Source: Chloroflexota bacterium (lineage in GTDB: Bacteria > Chloroflexota > Limnocylindria > Limnocylindrales > CSP1-4). From it: a DNA stretch of 49,933 nt. A program made the translations under genes and the position numbers. Below, one piece after another: positions 17,365 through 27,386 of this stretch. The notes under the pieces are model-generated. The model did not search any database. It was not told the DNA's origin and saw nothing but the letters and a program-made list of their open reading frames with translations. Location: contig JAJZRQ010000012.1 in NCBI GenBank assembly GCA_021802585.1, forward strand, positions 1 through 49,933. Reading direction: 5' to 3'. Position 1 is the stretch's first letter. The number at the start of each line of letters is the position of its first letter.

Positions 17365-17389
17365 GAGCACCGGAGGCTCGTCCGGGCCG

Positions 17390-18307
17390 ATGGCCGGGCT
17401 GACCGCGGCGCGCCGCCGGCTCCGCCCGGCGGCCGTCTCCGAGGCGTGGGTGGCGGGGGCCTTCGTGACCCCCGCCGCTCTCGTCATCCTCCTCGTCGTC
17501 GCCTACCCGCTCGTGCGGGCCCTCTGGCTGAGCCTCCACGAGGTCGTCCTCACGCGCCCCGGCGAGGAACCGTTCATCGGGCTCGCGAGCTACGCCCACG
17601 AGTTGGCGAATCCCGACTTCTGGGCTGCGGTCGGGCGCTCCCTGTCGTTCACGATCGCCTCGACCGCGCTCGAGCTCGTCCTGGGTGTCGGGCTCGCCCT
17701 CCTCATGGACCAGCCGCTCCGCTTCCGCTGGCTGCTCCGGTCGCTCGTCATCCTGCCCTGGGCGCTGCCCACGATCGTGAACGCCCTGATGTGGCGCTGG
17801 ATCGACAACGCGGAGTACGGCGCGCTCAACGCCCTGCTCCTGCAGGCCGGGATCATCGACTCCTACCAGCAGTGGCTCTCCAACCCGGCCACCGCGATGT
17901 GGATGGTCATCCTCGCCGACGTGTGGAAGATGACGCCGCTCGTCGCGATCCTCGTCCTCGCCGCGCTCCAGGGGATCAGCCGCGAGCAGATCGAGGCGGC
18001 CCGCGTCGACGGGGCGGGGCCGGTCTCCACGTTCCGCTACGTCGTCCTGCCGCTCCTGACGCCGACGCTCCTCATCGTCCTCGTCCTCCGGACGATGGAG
18101 GCGTTCAAGGTCTTCGACATCATCTGGATCATGACGAACGGCGGGCCCGCGAACGAGACGCAGACGATCGCCATCTATGCGTACCAGACGGCGTACCGAG
18201 CCTTCGACTTCGGGCGCGGCGCCGCCCTCGGGTACCTCATCGCCCTCGCGATCATGCTGCTCGCCGCGATCTACCTCCGGCTCCTCGGCCGGGTCGGGCG
18301 GAGCTGA
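17390..18307 (+). CDS. Sugar ABC transporter permease (MalF/UgpA type)
   Basis: This 305-residue membrane protein has six predicted helices. The conserved EAA loop reads EQIEAARVDGAGPVSTFRYVVLPLLTP, which contacts the ATPase. The first helix follows a short Arg-rich start. The gene starts 25 bases after the binding-protein stop and ends one base before the second permease GTG, consistent with one operon. No MalK/MsmK-type ATPase is present in the window, so the system must borrow a shared ATPase from elsewhere. Confidence 0.93.
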   Translation: MAGLTAARRRLRPAAVSEAWVAGAFVTPAALVILLVVAYPLVRALWLSLHEVVLTRPGEEPFIGLASYAHELANPDFWAAVGRSLSFTIASTALELVLGVGLALLMDQPLRFRWLLRSLVILPWALPTIVNALMWRWIDNAEYGALNALLLQAGIIDSYQQWLSNPATAMWMVILADVWKMTPLVAILVLAALQGISREQIEAARVDGAGPVSTFRYVVLPLLTPTLLIVLVLRTMEAFKVFDIIWIMTNGGPANETQTIAIYAYQTAYRAFDFGRGAALGYLIALAIMLLAAIYLRLLGRVGRS

Positions 18308-18308
18308 C

Positions 18309-19178
18309 GTGGCCGGGTCCGCGCGCCGGCCGCGACGCCTCCTGCGGGCGACGATCCTCTACGGTGCCATGATCGCCGCCCTCGCGGCGATCCTCGCACC
18401 GTTCGCCTGGCTCCTCATCAGCAGCGTCTCCCGGCCGGTGGACCTCCTGGCGAAGCCGCTGTCGTTCATCCCGACCTCGATCAGCTTCGACCGGTACGCG
18501 GCGCTCACGATCGCGGCGAACCCCGATTCGGCGGCCGTGGGGTTCCGGGCGGCGACGATGAACAGCCTCGTCGTGGCGTCGGTCGTGACCGTTGTCGCCC
18601 TGGCCGTCGGGATCCCCGCCGCGTATGCCTTCGCCCGCCTCCGGTTCCCCGGTCGCGGGTGGCTCGTCCTCGCCTTCATGGCGACGTACATGCTCCCGCC
18701 GATCGCTCTCGTCATCCCCCTCTACCAGATCATGAGCGGCCTGGCCTGGCTCGACCGCCCGATCGCCCTCATCGTCATCTACTCCTCGTTCGTCACGCCG
18801 TTCGTCATCTGGCTCATGCGCGGCTACTTCGAGTCGATCTCCCCGGAGCTCGACGACGCCGCCCGCGTCGACGGCTGCTCGCGCCTCGGCGCCCTCGTCC
18901 GCGTCCTGATCCCGGTCTCGACGCCGGGCATCGTCTCGACCGCCCTCCTCGCATTCCTTCTCGCGTGGGACGAGTTCTTCTACGCCCTCATCATGACCCA
19001 GACGAACGCCGCGAAGACCCTGCCGGTGGCCCTCAACGACTTCATCGGGCGGCACGGGATCGATTTCGGGATGCTCGCCGCCGGCGGGGTGATCGCGGCG
19101 ATCCCGCCGGTGCTCATCGCCTTCGTCTTCCAGCGCTACCTCGTCGCGGGCCTCACCGCGGGCGGGGTCAAGGGATGA
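18309..19178 (+). CDS. Sugar ABC transporter permease (MalG/UgpE type)
   Basis: This 289-residue membrane protein has six helices and the EAA loop ELDDAARVDGCSRLGALVRVLIPVSTPG. The GTG at 18309 lies one base after the stop of the first permease; the longer open frame upstream overlaps that gene and lacks a family match. Its TGA overlaps the ATG of the SIS-domain gene by four bases, which couples transport to an intracellular sugar-phosphate enzyme. It is the partner of the preceding permease. Confidence 0.92.
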   Translation: MAGSARRPRRLLRATILYGAMIAALAAILAPFAWLLISSVSRPVDLLAKPLSFIPTSISFDRYAALTIAANPDSAAVGFRAATMNSLVVASVVTVVALAVGIPAAYAFARLRFPGRGWLVLAFMATYMLPPIALVIPLYQIMSGLAWLDRPIALIVIYSSFVTPFVIWLMRGYFESISPELDDAARVDGCSRLGALVRVLIPVSTPGIVSTALLAFLLAWDEFFYALIMTQTNAAKTLPVALNDFIGRHGIDFGMLAAGGVIAAIPPVLIAFVFQRYLVAGLTAGGVKG

Positions 19179-20350
19179 CCGGGGCCCGGGCGGCGGCCGG
19201 CCGCCTCGCCGGTCTCGGGCCGGCCGGCCCCGACGAGATGGGACGCGAGCTCGCCGAGGGCCCGGCGGCCGTGGAGGGGACGCTTGCCGAGGCGCGCCGG
19301 CTGGCGCCCGACCTCGCGGCGGCGTGGGAGGCCGCCGGACGCATCGTCCTCCTCGGCACGGGTGCGTCCCTCGCGATGTCCCGCGCAGCCGAGCCGGTCC
19401 TCCGCGTCGCGGCCGCCCGGGATCGCGCGCGGCCCGTCCTCGTCCGTGAGTCCTCCCACGCGGTCCTCGGCGCCCCGGACGGCGAGGAACTTCGCCCGGA
19501 CGACCTCGCGATCGCCGTGTCCCAGTCGGGCGCGAGCCCGGAGACCGTGGCCGCGGCGCACGCTGCCCGCTCGGCCGGGGCGCGCATCCTCGCGGTGACC
19601 GCGGACGGCAGCTCAGCGCTCGCCTCGACGGCCGACCTGGTTCTCGTCACCCCGAGTGGGCACGAGGAGGGAGCGGCAACGAAGAGCGAGCTCACCGCGC
19701 TCGCGGCGCTCCTCGCGCTGGCCGGGGCCCTGCCGACCCACCCGGCGGCGGTGGCCGGCCTCCGCGGCGCCCTGGAGGCCCTCGTCGCCGACACCGGGGG
19801 AGCGCTCCCCGCGGGCGGCGTCCTCGGTCGCGCCCGGCGGGCATGGATCGTCGGCTTCGGGACGGGCCTCGGCCTGGCGATCGCGACCGCGACGCTCCTC
19901 CATGAGAAGGCGCTGCTCGCGGCGATCGCCACGACGCCGAGCGAGTTCCGGCACGGCCCGATCGAGGTGGCCACCTCCGACGATGTCGTCGTGCTCGTGG
20001 AGACGGACGCCCCCGACCCCCGGCGGGACGCGTACCTCGGGCGGCTGGCGGCCGAGCTCGGGCAGATCGGGACGCCGCTCGTCGTCACGGGCGCGATGGA
20101 CGTCCCGCCCATGGCGATCGCCCTCCCCGCCCCGGCGCCGACCGCGACCCGCCCGCGGAGCGGCGTGCCGCCGCCCGGTCGCGCCGGGGTCGCCGGGGGG
20201 CCGGCCCCGGACGCGGCGATCCTCCTCACGACGCTCCTCCGACTCCAGCAGGCGGCGCGCGTGGCCGCGCATGCGCGGGGAACGTATCGGGACGGCTTCC
20301 GGATCCTCCGGGACATCGTGCTGGCGGCGGACCTGGCGGGGGCTCCGTAG
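19175..20350 (+). CDS. Double SIS-domain protein (aldose-ketose isomerase / glucosamine-6-phosphate deaminase-like)
   Basis: This 391-residue cytosolic protein contains two SIS domains. The first has IVLLGTGASLAMSRAAEPVL and SQSGASPETVAA; the second has WIVGFGTGLGLAIATATLLHEKALLAA followed by TTPSEFRHGPIE. This is the isomerase half of GlmS without the glutamine amidotransferase domain, the layout of NagB-II, AgaS and FrlB deaminases. It could convert imported glucosamine-6-phosphate or a similar amino sugar phosphate to fructose-6-phosphate. The four-base ATGA overlap with the sugar permease and the pgi gene downstream support that use. A Pro-rich linker (about residues 310-335) near the C-terminus is unusual. 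Confidence 0.85.
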   Translation: MTGARAAAGRLAGLGPAGPDEMGRELAEGPAAVEGTLAEARRLAPDLAAAWEAAGRIVLLGTGASLAMSRAAEPVLRVAAARDRARPVLVRESSHAVLGAPDGEELRPDDLAIAVSQSGASPETVAAAHAARSAGARILAVTADGSSALASTADLVLVTPSGHEEGAATKSELTALAALLALAGALPTHPAAVAGLRGALEALVADTGGALPAGGVLGRARRAWIVGFGTGLGLAIATATLLHEKALLAAIATTPSEFRHGPIEVATSDDVVVLVETDAPDPRRDAYLGRLAAELGQIGTPLVVTGAMDVPPMAIALPAPAPTATRPRSGVPPPGRAGVAGGPAPDAAILLTTLLRLQQAARVAAHARGTYRDGFRILRDIVLAADLAGAP

Positions 20351-20403
20351 GCTGAGCGCGGCCGGTCGCGGGGCTCGCGCCAGCGCCCGTCCCGCGTCCC
20401 GCC

Positions 20404-20409
20404 TAGACT
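20404..20409 (+). promoter_or_regulatory. -10 box TAGACT upstream of pgi
   Basis: TAGACT lies 27 bases before the pgi ATG. It is followed by AGGAGG, the strongest ribosome site in the block, so pgi can be transcribed independently of the ABC genes. Confidence 0.5.
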
Positions 20410-20430
20410 CCGAAGCGCAGGAGGTTGGCC

Positions 20431-22221
20431 ATGGCCGAGACCACGCTCCCATCGTTCGCCCCGGGGACGCTCGACGCGCGGGTCGAGGACCCCGCGCTCG
20501 CCGCGGCCGTCGCCGCCACCCTCGACCGCGCCGACGAGGAGCACTGGAGCGACCGCCTCCGCGAACGCGATGCGACCCTCTGGTCGAGCGACCCCGCGGT
20601 CCAGGCGAAGATCGCGAACCGGCTCGGCTGGCTCGACCTCCCCGTCGACTTCACGGAGCAGATCCCGGCCCTCGAGGGGTCCGGCGAGGCGATCCGCGAC
20701 GCCGGCTTCACGACGGCGATCGTCGCGGGGATGGGCGGCAGCAGCCTCGCCCCGGGCGTGATCGCCGACGCCTTCCGCGACGTCGAAGGCTGGCTCGAGG
20801 TCCGCGTCCTCGACTCCACCGACCCCGCCGCGGTCCGCGCTGCGTGGGAAGGCCTCGACCCGCTCGCCACGCTCGTCATCGTCGGCAGCAAGTCCGGCAC
20901 GACGACCGAGACCCTCGCCTTCCAGGCTGACGCCTGGCAGCGGATCCACGACGCGCTCCGGGCGCACGGGGCTCGCACCGAGTCGCCCGGCGAGTTCATG
21001 GTCGCCGTCACGGACCCGGGCCGGTCGCTCGCGGCGATCCCCCACCAGGACGAGATGCGGGGCGTCTTCCTCAACCCGGAGTCGGTCGGCGGCCGCTACT
21101 CGGCCCTCAGCTACGTCGGCCTCGTGCCGGCCTCGGTCGCCGGCGTCGACCTCGACCCGTTCCTCGCCTCCGCCGCCGCGATGCACGCGCGGTGCGCCGC
21201 CGCGGACCCGGCCGCGAACCCGGGCGTCGCCCTCGGCGCGACGATCGGGGCGCTTGCCGTCGCCGGGCGCGACAAGCTCACGTTCGTCGTCGACCCGGCG
21301 CTCGGGCCCCTCGGGGCGTGGCTCGAGCAGCTCGTCGCGGAGAGCACCGGCAAGCTCGGGACCGGGATCGTCCCGATCGACCGCGAGCCGCTCGGAATCC
21401 CGGCGTCGTACGGCCCGGATCGCGTCTTCGCCCGGATCGCCCTCGACGGCTCGGCCCCGCCCGCGCCCGCGCCCGACGGCACCCCGGCCGACGCGCTCCT
21501 CGATGCCCTCGCCGCCGCGGGCCATCCGATCCTCCGCTTCACCCTCGCCGACCCGATCGACCTCGCCGGCGAGTTCCTCCGCTGGGAGGTGGCGACGGCG
21601 ATCGCGGGGATCGTCCTCGGCATCAACCCGTTCGACGAGCCGAACGTCACCGAGTCGAAGGAGAACACGAAGCGGGTCCTCGAGGAGCTCGAGCGCCGCG
21701 GGTCGCTCCCGGCCGAGGCGCCGCTCGCCACGGGCAACGGCCTCGCCCTCCACGGCGACACGCCCCTCCGCCTCACCGCCGGCGACGGGACCGTCGTCGG
21801 GGAGCTGCGCCGGCACCTCGAGCGGGCCCGCCGCGGCGGCTTCCTCGCCGTCACCGCGTTCGTCGCGCCGACAGCGGACCGGGCCGCGGCGATCGACCGG
21901 ATCCGGGCCCGCCTCCGCGACGGGACGGGGCTCGCGACGACCGGCGGCTTCGGGCCGCGGTACCTCCACTCCACCGGGCAGCTCCACAAGGGCGGCCCGG
22001 CGATCGGCTGGTTCCTCCAGCTCACCGCCGACCACCCGGCGGACGTCCCGGTCCCGGGCCGCCACTACACGTTCGCCCAGCTCATCGACGCGCAGGCCCG
22101 CGGCGACTTCGAGGCCCTCGAGGCCCACGAGCTGCCGGTCCTGCGGGTCCACCTCGGCGCCGACGTCGACGCCGGGCTGGCGGCGCTCGAGGCCGCCGTC
22201 GCGGCGGCCCTCCCCCGGTAG
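20431..22221 (+). CDS. pgi: Glucose-6-phosphate isomerase
   Basis: This 596-residue protein has PGI sugar-phosphate sites: IVAGMGGSSLAPGV, VGSKSGTTTETLAF, and GGRYSALSYVGLVPASV. The C-terminal part GFGPRYLHSTGQLHKGGP is typical of the PGI half of transaldolase-PGI fusions. Here the transaldolase half is absent and the protein starts directly with the PGI portion, so it is a stand-alone isomerase of the fusion-derived subfamily. It interconverts glucose- and fructose-6-phosphate. The ATG at 20431 follows AGGAGG by six bases; an ATG two codons upstream is rejected for spacing. It heads pgi-gnd-zwf-opcA-pgl. Confidence 0.92.
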   Translation: MAETTLPSFAPGTLDARVEDPALAAAVAATLDRADEEHWSDRLRERDATLWSSDPAVQAKIANRLGWLDLPVDFTEQIPALEGSGEAIRDAGFTTAIVAGMGGSSLAPGVIADAFRDVEGWLEVRVLDSTDPAAVRAAWEGLDPLATLVIVGSKSGTTTETLAFQADAWQRIHDALRAHGARTESPGEFMVAVTDPGRSLAAIPHQDEMRGVFLNPESVGGRYSALSYVGLVPASVAGVDLDPFLASAAAMHARCAAADPAANPGVALGATIGALAVAGRDKLTFVVDPALGPLGAWLEQLVAESTGKLGTGIVPIDREPLGIPASYGPDRVFARIALDGSAPPAPAPDGTPADALLDALAAAGHPILRFTLADPIDLAGEFLRWEVATAIAGIVLGINPFDEPNVTESKENTKRVLEELERRGSLPAEAPLATGNGLALHGDTPLRLTAGDGTVVGELRRHLERARRGGFLAVTAFVAPTADRAAAIDRIRARLRDGTGLATTGGFGPRYLHSTGQLHKGGPAIGWFLQLTADHPADVPVPGRHYTFAQLIDAQARGDFEALEAHELPVLRVHLGADVDAGLAALEAAVAAALPR

Positions 22222-22311
22222 GCGAGGACGCCCGCCGGCCGCCATCTCCGTCAGCAGCTATGAACGGTTCGTCGGCGCCGACGGTTCGGCGCGCAGAAGG
22301 GGGCAGCACGC

Positions 22312-23208
22312 ATGCGCATCGGCTTCGTCGGTCTCGGGCGGATGGGCGCCAACATGGTCCGCCGCCTCGTGCGCGACGGGCACGAGGTCGTGGCGTTCAA
22401 CCGGACGCCAGAGAAGACGCAGGAGATCATCGCCGAGGGCGCGGAGGGCGCCTTCTCGCTCGACGAGCTCGTGGCGAAGCTGCCGGCGCCGCGCACGGTG
22501 TGGGTCATGGTCCCGGCCGGTGACGCCACCGAGGCGATGGTGGTCGATCTCCTCGGGCTCCTCGCCGCGGGCGACGCGATTGTCGACGGCGGCAACACGA
22601 ACTTCCACGACGACGTCCGGCGGCACGCGATGGCCGCCGCGAAGGGCGTCCGGTACGTCGACGCCGGCGTCTCGGGCGGGATCTGGGGCCTCGAGAACGG
22701 GTACTGCCTCATGGTCGGTGGGGACGGCGAGGCGGTCGCGCCGCTCGAGCCGGCGTTCCGGACCCTCGCGCCGCCGGACGGCTACGCCCACGTCGGCGGG
22801 CCGGGCGCCGGGCACTACGTGAAGATGGTCCACAACGGCATCGAGTACGGCCTCATGCAGGCGTACGCCGAGGGTTTCGAGATCATGCACGCGAGCGCGT
22901 ACGACCTCGACCTCGCGGCGATCGCCGGCATCTGGCGCTACGGGTCCGTCGTGCGGAGCTGGCTCCTCGACCTCCTCTACGACGCGCTCGGCAAGAGCCC
23001 CGAGTTCGCGGGGATCAAAGGCTGGGTCGCCGACTCCGGGGAGGGCCGCTGGACCGTCCAGGAAGCGATCGACCGCGACGTCCCGGCGCCCGTCATCACC
23101 CTCGCCCTCCAGGCCCGCTTCCGCTCGCGACAGGACGAGAGCTACGGAGCGAAGGTCCTCGCCGCGCTCCGCAACGAGTTCGGCGGCCACCCGGTGAAGG
23201 CGGAGTAG
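22312..23208 (+). CDS. gnd: 6-phosphogluconate dehydrogenase (decarboxylating), short form
   Basis: This 298-residue enzyme has Rossmann motif FVGLGRMGANMVRRL, the substrate loop VDGGNTNFHDD (91-101), SGGIWGLENG and the catalytic segment HYVKMVHNGIEYGLMQAYAEG with K171 and N175. It is about 170 residues shorter than E. coli Gnd, as expected for the YqeC/GntZ-type short class, which often uses NAD. It oxidises 6-phosphogluconate to ribulose 5-phosphate, CO2 and reduced cofactor. GAAGGGGG precedes the ATG. zwf begins 8 bases after its stop. Confidence 0.95.
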   Translation: MRIGFVGLGRMGANMVRRLVRDGHEVVAFNRTPEKTQEIIAEGAEGAFSLDELVAKLPAPRTVWVMVPAGDATEAMVVDLLGLLAAGDAIVDGGNTNFHDDVRRHAMAAAKGVRYVDAGVSGGIWGLENGYCLMVGGDGEAVAPLEPAFRTLAPPDGYAHVGGPGAGHYVKMVHNGIEYGLMQAYAEGFEIMHASAYDLDLAAIAGIWRYGSVVRSWLLDLLYDALGKSPEFAGIKGWVADSGEGRWTVQEAIDRDVPAPVITLALQARFRSRQDESYGAKVLAALRNEFGGHPVKAE

Positions 23209-23216
23209 CGGTCGCC

Positions 23217-24916
<1,700 letters not shown>

Positions 24917-24932
<16 letters not shown>

Positions 24933-26245
24933 GCAACGAGGCGGCGCCGGACGGGCCGCCGACGACCGACGCCGTCGTCCCCTTCGGGGTCGCGGGGGCT
25001 CCCGGCGAGCCGACGCTCCGGTGGGCCGGCCACGCGACCTCGGTCGCGGGGATCGAGCAGGAGCTCGGGCGGATCTGGAGCCTCCCGCAGGCCCTCGCGG
25101 CGCGGGGCGGGGCCGGCGAGCGCCTCGTGGCCGCCCGCACGAGCGTCCTCAACCTCGTCGTCGTCGCCCGGAGCCCCGAACTCGGGGAGTGGGCGGCCTC
25201 GACGATCGCGATCGGCACCGGGCGCCACCCGTCGCGGACGCTCATCGTCGTCCCGACCGATCCCGACGGGCCGGCCTGGCTGCGGGCGGACGTCCGCGCG
25301 TACTGCATGGTCCCCCGCCCCGACGCCCCCGAGACGTGCGCCGAGCAGGTCTACGTCACGGCCGGGGGCGACGCCGGCCGGCATGTCGAGGCGATCGTCG
25401 CGCCGCTCCTCGTCCACGACCTCCCGGTGACGGTCTGGTGGCCGGGCGACCCGCCGTTCGGGACCGCGCCGGCGGAGGCCCTCGTCGGGCTCGCCGACCG
25501 CGTCGTCGTCGACGGCTCCCGCTGGACGGGGGACGGGCTCGACCGGCTCCGGGCACTCGCCGCGCTCGCCCGGCCCTCGCTCCCGATCTCCGACTTCGCG
25601 CTCATGCGCCAGGCGCGCTGGCGCGAGGCGGTCGCCGCGATCTTCGACCACGATGCGTTCCTGCCGTACCTCCGCTCGCTGCGGCGGGTCGCGGTGACGT
25701 ACGCGACGCACGGCGGCCCGCACGCCGAGGCCGCCACGAACCTCGTGAAGCCGATCTACCACGTCGCGTGGCTCGCCTCGCGCCTCGAGCTGCGGGTGAC
25801 GAAGCCACTCGCCCGGGCGGGGCGGGCGACGGGCGGCGGGCGGGCCCGCCCGCTCCCGGGGGCAGCTCCGGAGCCGGGACGCGGGCTGCGGGCGCTCCTC
25901 GCGAGCGACCGCGGGCCGGACGTCGAGGTCGTCGTCCACCCGGTCGTGTCGGGGATGCCGGGCGGCACGACCCTCCGCGTCGAGCTCCTCGCCGAGCGCC
26001 GCGGGTCGGAGCTCCGGGCCGAGGTCACCGCCGAGGCGGACACCGTCCACGTCCGGGTCTGGCAGGACGGCGTCGAGGCGCTCGGCCGCGTCTTCCACGC
26101 GGCGCGGCGGACCGATGCCGACCTCCTCGCCGAGGCGATCGAGGCGGGCGGCCGGGACCTCGTCGCCGAGGGCACCCTCGCCGCCGCGGCGGCGCTCGCG
26201 GGGCCCCCGTCGGCCGCCCCGGACGCCGGCGAGGAGGCGGCATGA
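24917..26245 (+). CDS. opcA: Glucose-6-phosphate dehydrogenase assembly protein OpcA
   Basis: The protein has 442 residues. The N-terminal OpcA domain has AARTSVLNLVVVARSPE and the motif HPSRTLIVVPTDPDG; the middle has VTAGGDAGRHVEAIVAPLLVHDLPVTVWWPGDPP; the C-terminal domain is less conserved. OpcA assembles or redox-activates G6PDH in cyanobacteria and is linked to zwf in actinobacteria and some Chloroflexota. A GTG at 24917, inside the last codons of zwf, gives a start that preserves the whole domain, and it overlaps zwf by 16 bases. The stop overlaps the pgl ATG by four bases. Confidence 0.88.
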
Positions 26246-27153
26246 GCGGGCGGGGGACGTCCGGCGGTGGCACAGGCGGGCGGCGGCGCGTCCCCGCGCG
26301 GCTCGCCGGACCACCGGGGCCCGCGCGCGGTGCCGGCGAGCCGGCGATCGTCGTCCTCCCCGACGCCGACGCCGCGGCGGCGGCGGCGGCCGGGCTCCTC
26401 GTCGACGCCCTCGCGGCGGCGGCGGCCCGGCGGGGGCGGGCCGACATCGCCTCGACGGGCGGGTCGAGCGCCCCGCCGATCTACCGGGCCCTCCTCGCGG
26501 AGCCGCTCCGCGGTCGCGTGCCCTGGCTCGCGCTCCACGTGTGGCTCGGCGACGACCGGTTCGTCCCGCGCGGCGACCCCGCGAGTAACCTCGTCCCGAT
26601 CGACGGCGTCCTCCTCGCCGGGGATGCGGCCCGCGGGCTCGTCCCCGCGCCGCTCGACCCCGCCCGGGTCCACCCGTGGCCGACGGACGCGTCGCTCGCG
26701 GCGGGCGAGGGGGCGGCGGCCTGTGCCGCCCGGTTCGAGCCGGTCCTCCGCTCCGAGGTCCCGGCCGACGCGGCCGGGCGCCCGGCTTTCGACGCGATCC
26801 TCGTCGGGGTCGGGCCCGACGGACACCTCCTCTCGGTCTTCCCGGGGAGTGCGGCGTTCGACGTCCCGGGGTGGACGACCTGGGCCCCCGCCCCGACGCA
26901 CGCCGAGCCGCACGTCGACCGCGTGACCCTCACCCCAGCCGCGCTCGACGCCGCGGGCGCGCTCGTCGTCCTGGCCCTCGGGGCGGGCAAGGCGGCGATC
27001 GTCGGCGCGCTGCTCGGCGCCTTGCCCGCCGGCCGGGACGAGGACGAGCGCCGCCTGCCGGCGCTCCGGGCCCGCCGGGCCGGGGCGACCTGGGTGCTCG
27101 ACGCCGCCGCCGCGGGGGCGCTCTCGGCGGCCGACCCGCGCCGCGTCGGCTAG
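26242..27153 (+). CDS. pgl: 6-phosphogluconolactonase
   Basis: This 303-residue DevB-type lactonase has the glucosamine-6-phosphate-isomerase-like fold with STGGSSAPPIYRALL, LHVWLGDDRFVPRGDPASN and the signature VGVGPDGHLLSVFPGS. It hydrolyses 6-phosphogluconolactone between zwf and gnd. The ATG overlaps the opcA stop by four bases. The N-terminal about 35 residues are Gly/Arg-rich and not conserved, and make it longer than the usual 240-260. Low-complexity Ala runs occur in the first helix. Confidence 0.93.
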   Translation: MSGRGTSGGGTGGRRRVPARLAGPPGPARGAGEPAIVVLPDADAAAAAAAGLLVDALAAAAARRGRADIASTGGSSAPPIYRALLAEPLRGRVPWLALHVWLGDDRFVPRGDPASNLVPIDGVLLAGDAARGLVPAPLDPARVHPWPTDASLAAGEGAAACAARFEPVLRSEVPADAAGRPAFDAILVGVGPDGHLLSVFPGSAAFDVPGWTTWAPAPTHAEPHVDRVTLTPAALDAAGALVVLALGAGKAAIVGALLGALPAGRDEDERRLPALRARRAGATWVLDAAAAGALSAADPRRVG

Positions 27154-27156
27154 GAT
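27151..27156 (+). promoter_or_regulatory. -10 box TAGGAT at the pgl stop codon
   Basis: TAGGAT begins with the TAG stop of pgl and ends eight bases before the ATG of the 44-residue peptide. The peptide could therefore have its own leaderless transcript. Confidence 0.45.
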
Positions 27157-27164
27157 CGCCGGCG

Positions 27165-27299
27165 ATGGACCGTTCGACGCCGGGCGCACTCCTCTTCGGC
27201 CTGCAGCTCGTCCTCCGCGTCGCCGCGGGCCCGGTGCTCCTCGGCGGAGCCCTCGTCGTCGTCGCCGCGGCCCTCCTCGAGGCGCTCGCCCGGTCGTAA
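27165..27299 (+). CDS. 44-residue hydrophobic peptide
   Basis: A short frame from ATG 27165 to TAA 27299 encodes a peptide with a polar start (MDRSTPG) and one long hydrophobic stretch (LLFGLQLVLRVAAGPVLLGGALVVVAAALLEAL). It has no Shine-Dalgarno site but follows a TAGGAT box by eight bases. TAA is a rare stop in this window. It sits alone between pgl and citrate synthase. I know of no family; a small single-pass or re-entrant membrane peptide is the natural reading. Confidence is limited because the frame is short in GC-rich DNA. Confidence 0.5.
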   Translation: MDRSTPGALLFGLQLVLRVAAGPVLLGGALVVVAAALLEALARS

Positions 27300-27331
27300 C
27301 GGCGCGCGGGTCGGGCGCACCCGGCGCGGAG

Positions 27332-27337
27332 TACGAT
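27332..27337 (+). promoter_or_regulatory. -10 box TACGAT of citrate synthase
   Basis: TACGAT lies 49 bases before the chosen ATG at 27387. The ATG that overlaps this box (27336) is in frame with the gene but would lie upstream of the transcript start, which is a reason to reject it. Confidence 0.5.
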
Positions 27338-27386
27338 GGACGCTCCCCGTCACCCGGCCTCCGGCCCCTCAGAGGACACGCCCCCG

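Noticed and set aside
20431-22221. Bifunctional transaldolase-PGI
   Set aside because: No transaldolase lysine barrel sequence precedes the PGI part; the start has a strong ribosome site directly before the PGI region.
27336-27386. Upstream in-frame ATG for citrate synthase
   Set aside because: That ATG overlaps the TACGAT -10 box, so it would not be in the transcript.
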